A DNA stretch of 64,000 nucleotides, from the NCBI RefSeq assembly GCF_014269225.2, contig NZ_CP077097.1, forward strand, positions 4,909,001 through 4,973,000, read 5' to 3'. Position numbers and translations under genes: made by a program. The stretch is from Pseudomonas anuradhapurensis. Its GTDB lineage: Bacteria; Pseudomonadota; Gammaproteobacteria; Pseudomonadales; Pseudomonadaceae. Below are positions 30,455 to 39,765 of this stretch, piece by piece (position 1 is the first letter of the stretch; every line of letters begins with the position of its first letter). Under the pieces are notes generated by a model. The model had not been told where the DNA came from and did not search any database. It worked only from the letters and a program-made list of their open reading frames with translations.

Positions 30455-31987
30455 TTACAGGCTTGGCAGCACACCCGCCGGCAGCAGGCCGGTCAGGCAG
30501 CCCTTGGCCAACAGTTCCACGGCCTTTTCGATATCGGGCGCAAAGAAACGGTCACGGTCGTAGTGCGGTACTTCGCTGCGCAGCGCCTGGCGCGCCTGCT
30601 CCAGCTTGGCGGAGGTCTTCAGGCCCTTGCGCAGGTCCAGGCCCTGGCAGGCGCCCAGCCATTCGATGGCCAGCACGCCACGGGTGTTCTCGGCCATTTC
30701 CCAGAGGCGCTTGCCGGCAGCCGGGGCCATCGACACGTGGTCTTCCTGGTTGGCCGAGGTCGGCAGGCTGTCGACACTGTGCGGGTGCGACAGCGCCTTG
30801 TTTTCGCTGGCCAGGGCGGCAGCGGTGACCTGGGCGATCATGAAGCCGGAGTTGACCCCGCCGTTTTCCACCAGGAACGGCGGCAGCTGGGACATGTGCT
30901 TGTCCATCATCAGCGAGATGCGGCGCTCGCTGAGCGAGCCGATTTCGGCGATGGCCAGGGCAATGTTGTCGGCGGCCATGGCCACCGGCTCGGCGTGGAA
31001 GTTGCCGCCGGAGATGACGTCGCCCTCGGCGGCGAACACCAGCGGGTTATCCGACACGGCGTTGGCCTCGATGCCCAGCACTTCGGCGGCCTGGCGCAGC
31101 TGGGTCAGGCAGGCACCCATGACCTGCGGCTGGCAGCGCAGCGAGTACGGGTCCTGGACCTTGTCGCAGTTCTTGTGCGACAGCGAGACTTCGCTGGAAT
31201 CGCCCAGCAGGTCACGGAAGCAGGCAGCGGTATCGATCTGGCCACGCTGGCCACGCACTTCGTGGATACGCGCATCGAACGGCGAGCGCGAGCCCAATGC
31301 CGCTTCGACGCTCAGGCCGCCGCAAGCGATGGCCGCGGCATACAGGTCTTCGGCCTGGAACAGGCCACGCAGGGCATAGGCGGTGGAAGCCTGGGTACCG
31401 TTGAGCAGGGCCAGGCCCTCCTTGGCGGCCAGGGTCAGCGGCTCGAGGCCGGCGACCGCCAGGGCTTCGGTGGCTGGCAGCCACTGCCCCTTGTGGCGGG
31501 CCTTGCCTTCGCCGAGCAGTACCAGCGACATGTGCGCCAGCGGGGCGAGGTCGCCGGAGGCACCCACCGAACCCTTGAGCGGAATGTGCGGGTAGACCTC
31601 GGCGTTGACCAGCGCGATCAGCGCGTCGATGACCTTGCGGCGGATGCCGGAGAAGCCACGGCTGAGGCTGTTGATCTTCAGCACCATGATCAGCCGGACC
31701 AGGTCATCGTCCAGCGGCGCGCCGACACCGGCAGCGTGGGAGAGCACCAGCGAGCGCTGCAGGTTTTCCAGGTCGTGGCTGGCGATGCGGGTCGAGGCCA
31801 ACAGGCCAAAACCGGTGTTGATGCCATAGGCGGTACGGTCTTCGGCAATGATCTGCTCGACGCAGGCAACGCTGGCGTCGATGGCCGCACCGGCACAGGC
31901 ATCCAGGCTCAGGTGCAGCGGCGCCTGGTGGATGCGGCGCAGCTGGGCCAGGGTCAGCTGGCCAGGGATGAGGTTCAGGGCTTCCAC
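30455..31987 (-). CDS. hutH: Histidine ammonia-lyase HutH
   Basis: HutH (510 residues) deaminates histidine to urocanate, the first catabolic step. It matches the structurally known P. putida enzyme closely. The MIO cofactor triad Ala143-Ser144-Gly145 lies in [12 protein letters not shown], the active-site Tyr54 in YGINTGFG, and NGTQAS, DPYSLRC, GGNFH and SANQEDH supply the other catalytic residues. The start is GTG at 31987 with GGAG seven bases upstream. It follows the paralogue at 32009 by 21 bp and precedes the permease gene by 64 bp. Confidence 0.98.
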   Translation of the reverse strand: MEALNLIPGQLTLAQLRRIHQAPLHLSLDACAGAAIDASVACVEQIIAEDRTAYGINTGFGLLASTRIASHDLENLQRSLVLSHAAGVGAPLDDDLVRLIMVLKINSLSRGFSGIRRKVIDALIALVNAEVYPHIPLKGSVGASGDLAPLAHMSLVLLGEGKARHKGQWLPATEALAVAGLEPLTLAAKEGLALLNGTQASTAYALRGLFQAEDLYAAAIACGGLSVEAALGSRSPFDARIHEVRGQRGQIDTAACFRDLLGDSSEVSLSHKNCDKVQDPYSLRCQPQVMGACLTQLRQAAEVLGIEANAVSDNPLVFAAEGDVISGGNFHAEPVAMAADNIALAIAEIGSLSERRISLMMDKHMSQLPPFLVENGGVNSGFMIAQVTAAALASENKALSHPHSVDSLPTSANQEDHVSMAPAAGKRLWEMAENTRGVLAIEWLGACQGLDLRKGLKTSAKLEQARQALRSEVPHYDRDRFFAPDIEKAVELLAKGCLTGLLPAGVLPSL

Positions 31988-32008
31988 GTAACGTCTCCTT
32001 TCTATTGT

Positions 32009-33532
32009 TCAGTGCGCGGCCGGCAGCACAGGCTGCGGCGCGGGCGAGGATTTCAGCAGCGCGGCGGCGCGGGCGATGTCCGGCGCCAGCCAGCGGTCTT
32101 CCAGGTACGCCGGTACCTGCTCACGCAGCAGGCGCCAAGCGGCATGGGTACCAACGCCGAAGCGCTGGCCGTTGAGGAATTCGAATGCCTGGGCGGCCAG
32201 CAGGTACTCGATGGCCAGAATCTGGAAGCAGTTCTCCAGCACCTGGTGCAGTTTCAGGGCGGCATTGGTGCCCAGGCTCAGATGGTCTTCCTGCAACCCG
32301 GAGGTGACGTAGTTGTCGAGCACTGCCGGTTGCGCCAGTTGGCGGTTCTGCGCGCACAGCGAGGCGGCCACATATTGGGCGATCATCATCCCCGAATTGA
32401 CCCCTGGGTTGCTGACCAGAAACGCCGGCAGGCCGCTGACCAGCGGGTTGACCAGGCGGTCCAGGCGGCGCTCGGCGATCGCACCGATCTCGGCCATGGC
32501 AATCGCCAGCAGGTCGGCAGCCAGGGCCACCGACTGGCCGTGCGGGTTGGCCTGGGAAACCACCCGGAAGGCGTCCGGCGTGCCCAGCAGCAACGGATTG
32601 TCGTTGGCGCCGTTGAGTTCGGCCTCGATCTGCTTCTGTACATGCGCCAGCTGGTCGCGGGCGGCGCCGTGCACCTGGGGGATCGAGCGGATACTCAGGG
32701 CGTCCTGGGTACGGATGCCTTTGCTGGCCGCGATTACTTCGCTGTCGGCCAGCAACGCGCGCAGGTTCGCGCCCACCACCTGCATGCCCGGATGGGGCTT
32801 GAGGGCAATGATCTCGGGGTCGAATGCATCGATCTGGCCGCGCAGCGCTTCGAAGCTCATGGCGCCGATCACGTCAGCCCATTGCAGCAGCTGGCTGGCA
32901 TCGTCCTGGGCCAGGCAGGCCAGCCCGGTCATGCACGGCGTGCCGTTGACCAGACACAGGCCGTCCTTGGCCCCCAGCTGTACCGGCGCCAGGCCTGCAT
33001 CGGCCAGGGCCTGGGCGGCATCGACAATCTGCCCGCGGTAGCTGACCTTGCCGATGCCCAACAGGCACACGCCAACATGGGCCATGTGGGTCAGGTAGCC
33101 AACCGAACCCTGTGACGGCACCTGCGGGGTGATACCGTGGTTGAGCAACGCCAGCAATGCCTCGACCACACTGCGCTGGATACCGGACTTGCCATGGCTG
33201 TAGTTGCAGATGGCCGCACAAATGATCGCCCGGGTCTGATCATCAGCCAGCGCCGGGCCAACGCCACAGGCGTGGCTGAGCAAGGTGTTGCGTGACAGCT
33301 GGCTGAGCTGCTCGCCCTGCAGCGACACATTGCACAGCGCGCCCAGCCCGGTGTTCACCCCATAGGCGCGCTCACCGCTGGCGACGATATGGCGAACGAT
33401 CGCCTGGGCATTGTCGATGCGTGCCCAGACCTGCGGGGCCAGCTCGAGGCGCGCCCCTTGGCGGGCGACCGCGGCGATGTCCTGCCAGCGCAGTGCAGCG
33501 CCGCTGAGAATGACCGTATCGACCTGCGACAT
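32009..33532 (-). CDS. HutH-like aromatic amino-acid lyase family protein lacking the MIO triad
   Basis: The 507-residue protein is a full-length paralogue of HutH. It keeps Tyr57 in YGVNTGLG, the asparagine of NGTP, the QEDH glutamate and the overall fold. The segment that should hold Ala-Ser-Gly reads GSVGYLTHMAHVGVCLLG (142-159): against HutH ([17 protein letters not shown]...LLG) exactly three residues are missing and DLAP is altered. The tyrosine of DPYSLRC is leucine and GGNFH is replaced by SQANPH. Without the triad the known MIO electrophile cannot form, so ordinary ammonia-lyase activity is unlikely. It may be regulatory, bind substrate or use different chemistry. It lies 8 bp after the transporter gene. 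The ATG at 33532 has AGAGG upstream. Confidence 0.88.
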   Translation of the reverse strand: MSQVDTVILSGAALRWQDIAAVARQGARLELAPQVWARIDNAQAIVRHIVASGERAYGVNTGLGALCNVSLQGEQLSQLSRNTLLSHACGVGPALADDQTRAIICAAICNYSHGKSGIQRSVVEALLALLNHGITPQVPSQGSVGYLTHMAHVGVCLLGIGKVSYRGQIVDAAQALADAGLAPVQLGAKDGLCLVNGTPCMTGLACLAQDDASQLLQWADVIGAMSFEALRGQIDAFDPEIIALKPHPGMQVVGANLRALLADSEVIAASKGIRTQDALSIRSIPQVHGAARDQLAHVQKQIEAELNGANDNPLLLGTPDAFRVVSQANPHGQSVALAADLLAIAMAEIGAIAERRLDRLVNPLVSGLPAFLVSNPGVNSGMMIAQYVAASLCAQNRQLAQPAVLDNYVTSGLQEDHLSLGTNAALKLHQVLENCFQILAIEYLLAAQAFEFLNGQRFGVGTHAAWRLLREQVPAYLEDRWLAPDIARAAALLKSSPAPQPVLPAAH

Positions 33533-33540
33533 GTTGCCTC

Positions 33541-34371
33541 TCATACCGCGACCGCGCGGCGCTGGACAAAGCGGTCGACATATTCATCGGCCGGGTCGTG
33601 AAGGATCTGGTGCGGCGTGCCGACCTGGATCAGGCGGCCATCCTTGAGGATCGCGATGCGGTTGCCGATGCGCACGGCCTCGTCCAGATCATGGGTGATG
33701 AACACGATGGTCTTGTGCAGGGTCTTCTGCAGCTCCAGCAACTGGTCCTGCATTTCGGCGCGGATCAGCGGGTCGAGGGCGCTGAATGCCTCATCCATGA
33801 GGATGATGTCGGTATCCGCCGCCAACGCCCGTGCCAGGCCGACGCGTTGGCGCATGCCGCCGGACAGCTGGTGCGGGTACTTCTTCTCGTAGCCCTTCAG
33901 GCCGACGGTCTCGATCCACTGCTGCGCGCGTTCGGCACACAGCTGCTTGCTCTCGCCGCGCACCTTCAGGCCATAGGCGACGTTGTCCAGCACATTGCGG
34001 TGCGGCAGCAGGCCGAAGCTCTGGAACACCATGCTGATCTTGCGCCGGCGAAATTCGCGCAAGGCGTCCATGTCGTACTGCAGGATGTCCTCGCCATCGA
34101 CCAGGATCTGCCCGCTGGTGGGGTCGATCAGGCGGTTGAAATGGCGTACCAGCGTCGACTTGCCCGAACCGGACAGGCCCATGATCACGAAGATCTCGCC
34201 ACTGCCGATGGACAACGACAGGTCGTTGACGCCAACCACGCAACCGGTCTGCGCCAGCACCTGGTCCTTGCCATGGTTGTTGCGGATCAATTGCAGGGCC
34301 TCGTCGGCACGGTCGCCGAAGATCTTGAAGACGTTTTTCACTTCGATCTTGCTGATCGGCTGCATGCTCAT
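33541..34371 (-). CDS. hutV: ABC transporter ATP-binding protein HutV (ProV family)
   Basis: The 276-residue ATPase belongs to the quaternary-amine/ProV family. The N-terminus has KIEVKNVFKIFGDRADEAL, Walker A GLSGSGKST, signature LSGGMRQRVGLARAL, and Walker B ILMDEAFSALDP. It ends without the CBS domains common in osmotic ProV proteins, as in the Sinorhizobium HutV histidine transporter. It overlaps hutW by four bases. Position inside hut supports histidine uptake. Confidence 0.9.
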   Translation of the reverse strand: MSMQPISKIEVKNVFKIFGDRADEALQLIRNNHGKDQVLAQTGCVVGVNDLSLSIGSGEIFVIMGLSGSGKSTLVRHFNRLIDPTSGQILVDGEDILQYDMDALREFRRRKISMVFQSFGLLPHRNVLDNVAYGLKVRGESKQLCAERAQQWIETVGLKGYEKKYPHQLSGGMRQRVGLARALAADTDIILMDEAFSALDPLIRAEMQDQLLELQKTLHKTIVFITHDLDEAVRIGNRIAILKDGRLIQVGTPHQILHDPADEYVDRFVQRRAVAV

Positions 34372-35219
34372 TTGCTCACCTCATGGCGTGGCCGGCCATA
34401 GGCCTGGGTAATGCGATCGATCACCACCGCGAGAATCACGATGGCCAGGCCTGCTTCCAGGCCACGGCCGACGTTGAGGGTCTGGATACCGACCAGCACG
34501 TCCTCGCCCAGGCCACGGGCGCCGATCATCGAGGCGATCACCACCATCGACAGGGCCATCATGGTGGTCTGGTTGATACCGGCCATGATGCTCGGCAGCG
34601 CCAGCGGCAGTTGCACGCCGAACAGTTGCTGCCAACGGTTGGCGCCGAAGGCGTTGATCGCTTCCATCACTTCGCCATCGACCTGGCGAATGCCCAGGTC
34701 GGTCAGGCGGATCAGCGGTGGCGCCGCGTAGATCACCGTGGCGAAGATCGCCGGCACCTTGCCCAGGCCGAACAGCATCAACACCGGGATCAAGTACACG
34801 AAGCTGGGCATGGTCTGCATGATGTCCAGCAGCGGCATCAGCACCGCGCGCAGGCGGTTGCTGCGCGCCGACAGGATGCCCAGGGGGATGCCCACCAGGA
34901 CCGAGATCAGCGTGGCCACCAGCATCAGCGCCAGCGTCTGCATCAGTTTGTCCCACAGGCCGACAGCGCCCACCAGGAACAACAGGCCGGTGATCACCAG
35001 GGTCGGCAGGACACGCCGGGTTGCGTGCCAGGCGATGACTGCCACCACGCCGAGCATCAACCACCACGGCGTTGCACGCAGCGCGCCTTCGAGGCTGACG
35101 ATCGCCCACAGCAGGGTGTCGGAGATGTGCCGGAACACATCCCCATAGTTGGTCACCAGGGCGTCGACCCAGCCGTTGACCCAGTCGGCGATGGAGAATG
35201 TCAGGTTGTCAGGAAACAT
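34368..35219 (-). CDS. hutW: ABC transporter permease HutW (ProW family)
   Basis: The 283-residue permease has six or seven hydrophobic segments and the binding-protein-dependent loop INAFGANRWQQLFGVQLPLALPSI. It is of the ProW/OpuAB type and works with HutV and HutX. The ATG at 35219 is preferred; a GTG nine bases upstream (at 35228) is an alternative, since no strong ribosome site decides between them. It overlaps hutV by 4 bp. Confidence 0.9.
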   Translation of the reverse strand: MFPDNLTFSIADWVNGWVDALVTNYGDVFRHISDTLLWAIVSLEGALRATPWWLMLGVVAVIAWHATRRVLPTLVITGLLFLVGAVGLWDKLMQTLALMLVATLISVLVGIPLGILSARSNRLRAVLMPLLDIMQTMPSFVYLIPVLMLFGLGKVPAIFATVIYAAPPLIRLTDLGIRQVDGEVMEAINAFGANRWQQLFGVQLPLALPSIMAGINQTTMMALSMVVIASMIGARGLGEDVLVGIQTLNVGRGLEAGLAIVILAVVIDRITQAYGRPRHEVSK

Positions 35220-35245
35220 AGGTTCCACTCATCAGCTGAGGACGC

Positions 35246-36214
35246 TCAGAGCGCCGCGTTGATCTTCTTGGCAGCCTCTTCGCTGACCCAGGCCTGCCAG
35301 ACTTCAGGATGTTCCTTGAGGAACGCCTTGGCCAGCGCGGGCGACTCGATCCGATCCTTGGTCATGCGGGCCAGGTTCTGGTTCAGCAGGTCGATCGGCA
35401 AGTTGACTTTCTGCAGCACCTCGACCAGCTCCGGCGCCTCGTCGTGGAAGGCCTTGGACAGGCCGACCTTGATCGACACGGTCTTGTCCACGCCGTCTTT
35501 TTCCTGCAGCTTGACCAGGTCCACCTGGCCCATCAGCGGGGTGGGTGTCCAGTAGTAGAACAGGATCGGCTCGCCGCGCTTGTAGCTCGACAGCACGGCG
35601 GCATCCAGCGCCGGGCCGGTGCCGGGGCGGAAGTTGGTGTAGCTGCTCTCCAGGCCGTATTCCTTGAGCATCTTGGTGTTGTCCAGCTCGCAGGTCCAAC
35701 CGGCCGGGCAGTTGTAGAAGCGGCCTTTGCTGGGCTCTTCCTGGTCCTTGAACACGCTGGAATACTTGGCCAGGTCGGCCACGCGCTTGAGGTCCGGTGC
35801 CTTGGCTTCGAGGTTGCGCTTGGCGTCGCCCTCGATCACGTAGCGCGGCACGTACCAGCCCTCCTCCGCCCCTACGACCGGAGCACCCACACCGACCACC
35901 TTGCCGGCGGCTTCGGCCTTGTTCCAGACCTCGCTGCGGCCAACCCATTCTTCGGCGAATACCTGGATGTCATTGGTACCCAGGGCGTTTTCCATGGTGA
36001 TGGAGTTGCCCGGCAGGCTGTCGGTCGAACAGCCGTAGCCATTCTTCAGCACGAATTGCATCACGTCGGTCAGCAGCATGCCGCTTTCCCAGTTCAATCC
36101 GGCGAACTTCACCGGCTTGCCAGACTCGCACCAGCCAGCGGCCTGGCTGCTACCGGCAGCACCGAGCAGGCCAAGGGCAAACAGCGAAGCAAGCAAGGTC
36201 TTGTTGGTTTTCAT
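35246..36214 (-). CDS. hutX: ABC transporter periplasmic binding protein HutX (OpuAC-like)
   Basis: The 322-residue precursor has a signal peptide (MKTNKTLLASLFALGLLGAA to about residue 25, cleaved after SSQA). The mature domain is of the glycine-betaine/proline-binding type, with VKFAGLNWESGMLLTDVM near the start and the family FYYWTPTPLMG motif in the middle. With hutW and hutV it makes a complete importer, presumably for histidine or a related imidazole. It is separated from hutU by a strong terminator-like hairpin. Confidence 0.9.
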   Translation of the reverse strand: MKTNKTLLASLFALGLLGAAGSSQAAGWCESGKPVKFAGLNWESGMLLTDVMQFVLKNGYGCSTDSLPGNSITMENALGTNDIQVFAEEWVGRSEVWNKAEAAGKVVGVGAPVVGAEEGWYVPRYVIEGDAKRNLEAKAPDLKRVADLAKYSSVFKDQEEPSKGRFYNCPAGWTCELDNTKMLKEYGLESSYTNFRPGTGPALDAAVLSSYKRGEPILFYYWTPTPLMGQVDLVKLQEKDGVDKTVSIKVGLSKAFHDEAPELVEVLQKVNLPIDLLNQNLARMTKDRIESPALAKAFLKEHPEVWQAWVSEEAAKKINAAL

Positions 36215-36262
36215 TGCGTGACGCTCCCAAACTTGAAAGTGGAATTCGGCAGTCCTTGCAAG

Positions 36263-36328
36263 AAAAAAGCTGGCTCCCTAAAGGTGCTGCGTGGATCAAC
36301 TCGCAGCACCCAGGGGGCTATCAGCCAG
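36263..36328 (-). terminator. Terminator-like hairpin overlapping the hutU stop codon
   Basis: On the reverse strand, CTGGCT (which includes part of the hutU stop) and AGCCAG form the outer stem, and GGTGCTGCG/CGCAGCACC (36302-36310 and 36283-36291) form a perfect 9-bp inner stem. CTTTTTTC follows at once. It is a good rho-independent terminator within the hut run and should lower transcription into hutXWV and the genes beyond. Confidence 0.75.
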
Positions 36329-38000
36329 TGATCATCGGTAGGTTCAGACCCTGCTCTTTGGCGCAATCGATCGCGATCTGGTAACCCGCGTCGGCGTGAC
36401 GCATCACCCCGGTGGCCGGGTCGTTGGTCAGCACGCGGGCGATACGCTCGGCCGCCGCGTCGGTGCCGTCACACACAATGACCATGCCAGAGTGCTGGGA
36501 GAAGCCCATGCCCACGCCACCGCCATGGTGCAGCGAAACCCAGGTGGCGCCGCTGGCAGTGTTCAGCAACGCGTTGAGCAGCGGCCAGTCGGACACAGCG
36601 TCCGAACCGTCCTGCATGGCCTCGGTCTCGCGGTTGGGGCTGGAAACCGAACCCGAGTCGAGGTGGTCGCGACCGATCACGATCGGGGCCGACAGCTCGC
36701 CACTGCGCACCATCTCGTTGAATGCCAGGCCCAGCTTGGCCCGCAACCCCAGGCCAACCCAGCAGATACGGGCCGGCAGGCCCTGGAAGCTGATGCGCTC
36801 GCGGGCCATGTCCAGCCAGCGGTGCAGGTGGGCGTCGTCCGGGATCAGTTCCTTGACCTTGGCGTCGGTCTTGTAGATGTCCTCGGCCTCGCCGGACAGC
36901 GCGGCCCAGCGGAACGGGCCGATACCGCGGCAGAACAGCGGACGGATGTACGCCGGGACGAATCCTGGGAAGTCAAAGGCATTGGCTACGCCCTCTTCCT
37001 TGGCCATCTGGCGGATGTTGTTGCCGTAGTCGAAGGTCGGCACGCCTTGCTTCTGGAAGTCGAGCATGGCCTGCACGTGCACGGCCATCGACTGCTTGGC
37101 GGCCTTGACCACGGCGGCCGGCTCGGTCTGCGCACGGTCGCGATACTGCTCCCAGGTCCACCCCGCCGGCAGGTAGCCGTTGAGCGGGTCGTGGGCGCTG
37201 GTCTGGTCGGTGACCATGTCCGGGCGCACGCCGCGCTTGACCAGTTCCGGCAGGATCTCGGCGGCGTTGCCGTGCAGGGCGATGGAAATCGCCTTGCCTT
37301 CGGCGGTGTACTTGGCGATGCGCGCCAGGGCGTCGTCAAGGTCGTGGGCCTGCTCGTCGACGTAGCGGGTCTGCAGGCGGAAATCGATACGGCTCTGCTG
37401 ACATTCGATGTTCAGCGAGCACGCGCCGGCCAGGGTCGCTGCCAGTGGCTGGGCGCCGCCCATGCCGCCCAGGCCAGCGGTCAGCACCCATTTGCCTTTG
37501 AGGCTGCCCCCGTAGTGCTGGCGACCAGCCTCGACGAAGGTTTCGTAGGTGCCCTGGACGATGCCCTGGCTACCGATGTAGATCCAGCTGCCGGCGGTCA
37601 TCTGGCCGTACATGGCCAGGCCCTTGGCATCCAGTTCGTTGAAGTGCTCCCAGTTGGCCCAGTGCGGTACCAGGTTGGAGTTGGCGATCAGCACGCGCGG
37701 GGCGTTGGCGTGGGTCTTGAACACACCGACCGGTTTGCCCGACTGCACCAGCAGGGTTTCATCGTCGTTCAGCTGGGTCAGGCTCTCGACGATCTTGTCG
37801 TAGCAAGCCCAGTTGCGTGCGGCGCGGCCAATGCCGCCATACACCACCAGTTCTTTCGGGTTTTCGGCAACCTGCGGGTCGAGGTTGTTCATCAGCATGC
37901 GCAGCGGCGCTTCAGTCAGCCAGCTCTTGGCGGTCAGCTTGTTGCCACGCGGGGCGCGGATCTCGACGTCACGGAATTTGTTCAGCTTGTTGTCAGTCAC
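36321..38000 (-). CDS. hutU: Urocanate hydratase HutU
   Basis: Urocanase (559 residues) converts urocanate to imidazolone-5-propionate using tightly bound NAD+ as an electrophile. The NAD-binding segment [14 protein letters not shown] is present, along with the family start ([13 protein letters not shown]) and the [13 protein letters not shown] region. Length is typical (about 557). The start is GTG at 38000 with GGAG eight bases upstream. It is the first gene of the leftward operon; a sigma-54 promoter and HutC operator precede it. Confidence 0.98.
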   Translation of the reverse strand: MTDNKLNKFRDVEIRAPRGNKLTAKSWLTEAPLRMLMNNLDPQVAENPKELVVYGGIGRAARNWACYDKIVESLTQLNDDETLLVQSGKPVGVFKTHANAPRVLIANSNLVPHWANWEHFNELDAKGLAMYGQMTAGSWIYIGSQGIVQGTYETFVEAGRQHYGGSLKGKWVLTAGLGGMGGAQPLAATLAGACSLNIECQQSRIDFRLQTRYVDEQAHDLDDALARIAKYTAEGKAISIALHGNAAEILPELVKRGVRPDMVTDQTSAHDPLNGYLPAGWTWEQYRDRAQTEPAAVVKAAKQSMAVHVQAMLDFQKQGVPTFDYGNNIRQMAKEEGVANAFDFPGFVPAYIRPLFCRGIGPFRWAALSGEAEDIYKTDAKVKELIPDDAHLHRWLDMARERISFQGLPARICWVGLGLRAKLGLAFNEMVRSGELSAPIVIGRDHLDSGSVSSPNRETEAMQDGSDAVSDWPLLNALLNTASGATWVSLHHGGGVGMGFSQHSGMVIVCDGTDAAAERIARVLTNDPATGVMRHADAGYQIAIDCAKEQGLNLPMITG

Positions 38001-38112
38001 GAAAAGTGCTCCTCGAGCGATCTATCCAAAACCCGACGCGATCGGCGGGCCAGTGGTGCGGTCTGTACAGCGCGAAGTGGACGGCCTATCCACTTTCGCC
38101 TACTTGGCTTTA

Positions 38113-38126
38113 CTTGTACATACAAG
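38113..38126. promoter_or_regulatory. HutC operator at the hutU promoter
   Basis: CTTGTACATACAAG is a near-perfect palindrome matching the HutC target (TGTA-N2-TACA type) known in Pseudomonas hut promoters. It covers the predicted start site of the sigma-54 promoter at 38131-38147, so bound HutC would block transcription until urocanate releases it. Confidence 0.85.
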
Positions 38127-38130
38127 CATA

Positions 38131-38147
38131 TGCAATTGAACGGCCAA
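38131..38147 (-). promoter_or_regulatory. Sigma-54 promoter of hutU
   Basis: On the reverse strand TTGGCCG-N5-TTGCA has GG (at 38145-38144) and GC (38133-38132) ten bases apart, the invariant -24/-12 arrangement of RpoN promoters. The expected start is near 38121. Known hut regulation in P. fluorescens, by RpoN with CbrB or NtrC, fits. Confidence 0.85.
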
Positions 38148-38383
38148 GTTGCTTCGCTGGGTGTTTTTTCAACCCCGTCCATGGCGTTGCAGCACGCATG
38201 GCGCAAGGGATGCAGAAAAACTAAAAAAACTGGAGAGGCGATTGGAGAGGAAGACGAGGATCAGAAGGCGTTGCGCCATCTTGGGGCATTCGGTAACAGG
38301 CCAGACCTTTTCGGGGCGTTACCGGGTAACTCTTGGTGGGGCGGCGCGGCCCTTTCGCCTGGTTGCGAAGGGCCGGCGGGTAC
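38148..38383. other. Region between the hutU promoter and hutD
   Basis: No credible gene is seen here. The half nearest the promoter should carry activator (CbrB/NtrC) sites, but I cannot identify one confidently. At 38348-38374, GGCCCTTTCGC and GCGAAGGGCC form a stem with one bulge, 10 bp beyond the hutD stop; it may end the hutCD transcript. Confidence 0.5.
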
Positions 38384-38959
38384 TCAGGAAAGCGCGGTCA
38401 GCTCGATGACACAGCAGCGACCGAGCACTTCCACCTCCAGGAGGCGGTCGTTACCGCTGAGGTGCAGGCAGTCATACAGCCCCAGCGCCGGCTGCAGTTG
38501 GCCGTCGATAGTCACCGCCAACTGCGCCTGGCCACTGAACACCAGTACGGTGCTGGCGGCACTGAACAGCCGGCTGCCGCCGTGGTACCACTGCAGTCGC
38601 GCACGGTAACGCAGTGGTGCGTAGATCAGGTTGAAGTCGCGGATCGCCCCGCCCAGCAGCGAGCAGTTCACCTGGCTTTCACCGCTGAACGCATAGGCGT
38701 CGAAGGGCACCAGTGGGCGGCTGGGCTGGCCATCCACCGTAAGGCGCATGCCATCGCCTTGCAGCACGGTGATGATGCGCTGATACCCGGCGAAGGTGGA
38801 AAAGCCACCGGAGGCCTCGATATCGGCTATCGACAGGCGCCAGCCGAAGCCCTCGAGCCCGTCGCCTGCGTCACGGGTGATTTCCTCGGTGAACCCGCCA
38901 CCGTTCTTCCACGGCATGCGCGGGTAGTCTTTGGCACGCAACCATTGCAGTTGGCTCAT
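38384..38959 (-). CDS. hutD: HutD family protein
   Basis: HutD (191 residues) is a cupin-fold protein conserved in Pseudomonas hut clusters. In P. fluorescens it is thought to tune hut expression, perhaps by binding a pathway intermediate; no enzymatic activity is established. The family start WLRAKDYPRMPWKNGGGFTEE lies at about residues 6-26, and two further strand-rich halves follow. The ATG at 38959 overlaps the hutC stop by 4 bp. Confidence 0.92.
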   Translation of the reverse strand: MSQLQWLRAKDYPRMPWKNGGGFTEEITRDAGDGLEGFGWRLSIADIEASGGFSTFAGYQRIITVLQGDGMRLTVDGQPSRPLVPFDAYAFSGESQVNCSLLGGAIRDFNLIYAPLRYRARLQWYHGGSRLFSAASTVLVFSGQAQLAVTIDGQLQPALGLYDCLHLSGNDRLLEVEVLGRCCVIELTALS

Positions 38960-39702
38960 TTGCTGAAACGTCCTTCCAGGCGATGACGGGAACCAGGGTG
39001 GATCAACCGCGCTGCGGTGACAGGCTGGCGACCGGACCAGGTACGGCGGCGAATCAGCAGGCACGGCTCACCTTGCTCGATCTGCAGCAGCTTGCATTCG
39101 TCAGGCTCGGCGAGAATGGCTTCGACAACGTGCTCGCCTTCAGTCAGTGGCGCTACCTGGGACAGGTAGGCGTAGGGCGTCTGCCGGGTGAAATCCTGCT
39201 TGAGGTAGTCCGGGGCGATCTGTGCATTGACGTAACGGTCTTCGATTTGCACCGGGACGCCGTTTTCGTAATGCACGATCAACGAATGGAACACCCGCTG
39301 GCCTTCGCGCATATCGAGGGCCAGCGCGCGTTCGGAGCCGGCGGCCTCCTCGGCCAGGGTGATCACCTGGCAACTATGCTGGTGGCCACGGGCAGCAATC
39401 TCGTCAGCGATGTTGTTGACTTCGAACAGCGCCGAACGGGTCTTGGGCTCGGCAACGAAGGTGCCGACCCCCTGCATGCGCACCAACAGCCCTTCGGCGG
39501 TCAGCTCGCGCAATGCGCGGTTGATGGTCATGCGGCTGAAGCCCAGCTGGCTGACCAGCTCGCTCTCGGAAGGCACGCGGTGGTGCGGCGGCCAGCTGCC
39601 ATTCTCGATCTGCTGGACGATCATCTGCTTGACCCGGGCGTACAATGGCGCCGGGCCCTCGCCCATTTGGGCCACCAGCGCGGAAACAGAAGGTGTCGGC
39701 AC
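38956..39702 (-). CDS. hutC: Histidine utilisation repressor HutC
   Basis: HutC (248 residues) is a GntR-family repressor that is released by urocanate. The N-terminal winged helix (about residues 20-85) includes VPSESELVSQLGFSRMTINRAL. The C-terminal UTRA domain (about 100-240) binds effector and includes SLIVHYENGVPVQIEDRYVN. GTG at 39702 is chosen because it has AAGGAT upstream and gives the 248-residue length of the P. putida protein; longer readings run through the operator. It is divergent from hutF and coupled to hutD. Confidence 0.96.
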   Translation of the reverse strand: MPTPSVSALVAQMGEGPAPLYARVKQMIVQQIENGSWPPHHRVPSESELVSQLGFSRMTINRALRELTAEGLLVRMQGVGTFVAEPKTRSALFEVNNIADEIAARGHQHSCQVITLAEEAAGSERALALDMREGQRVFHSLIVHYENGVPVQIEDRYVNAQIAPDYLKQDFTRQTPYAYLSQVAPLTEGEHVVEAILAEPDECKLLQIEQGEPCLLIRRRTWSGRQPVTAARLIHPGSRHRLEGRFSK

Positions 39703-39765
39703 GGCGTTTGATCCTTGTGCGAATAGATTGATGGTAGCTTGCCGGAGTTTACCCGGCAGGCAAAC

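Noticed and set aside
28195-33115. Open frames of 720 and 900 codons antisense to hutI, hutT, hutH and the HutH-like gene
   Set aside because: They are biased in composition (His/Gln/Gly), cross several gene boundaries on the other strand, and lack ribosome sites or recognisable domains.
32009-33532. The missing Ala-Ser-Gly of the HutH paralogue as a sequencing error or frameshift
   Set aside because: The gap is exactly three residues, reading frame and similarity continue on both sides, and other active-site segments are also changed, so it is a real divergence.
36396-38609. A 737-codon open frame antisense to hutU
   Set aside because: It runs across the hutU promoter and operator and has no domain; hutU on the other strand is certain.
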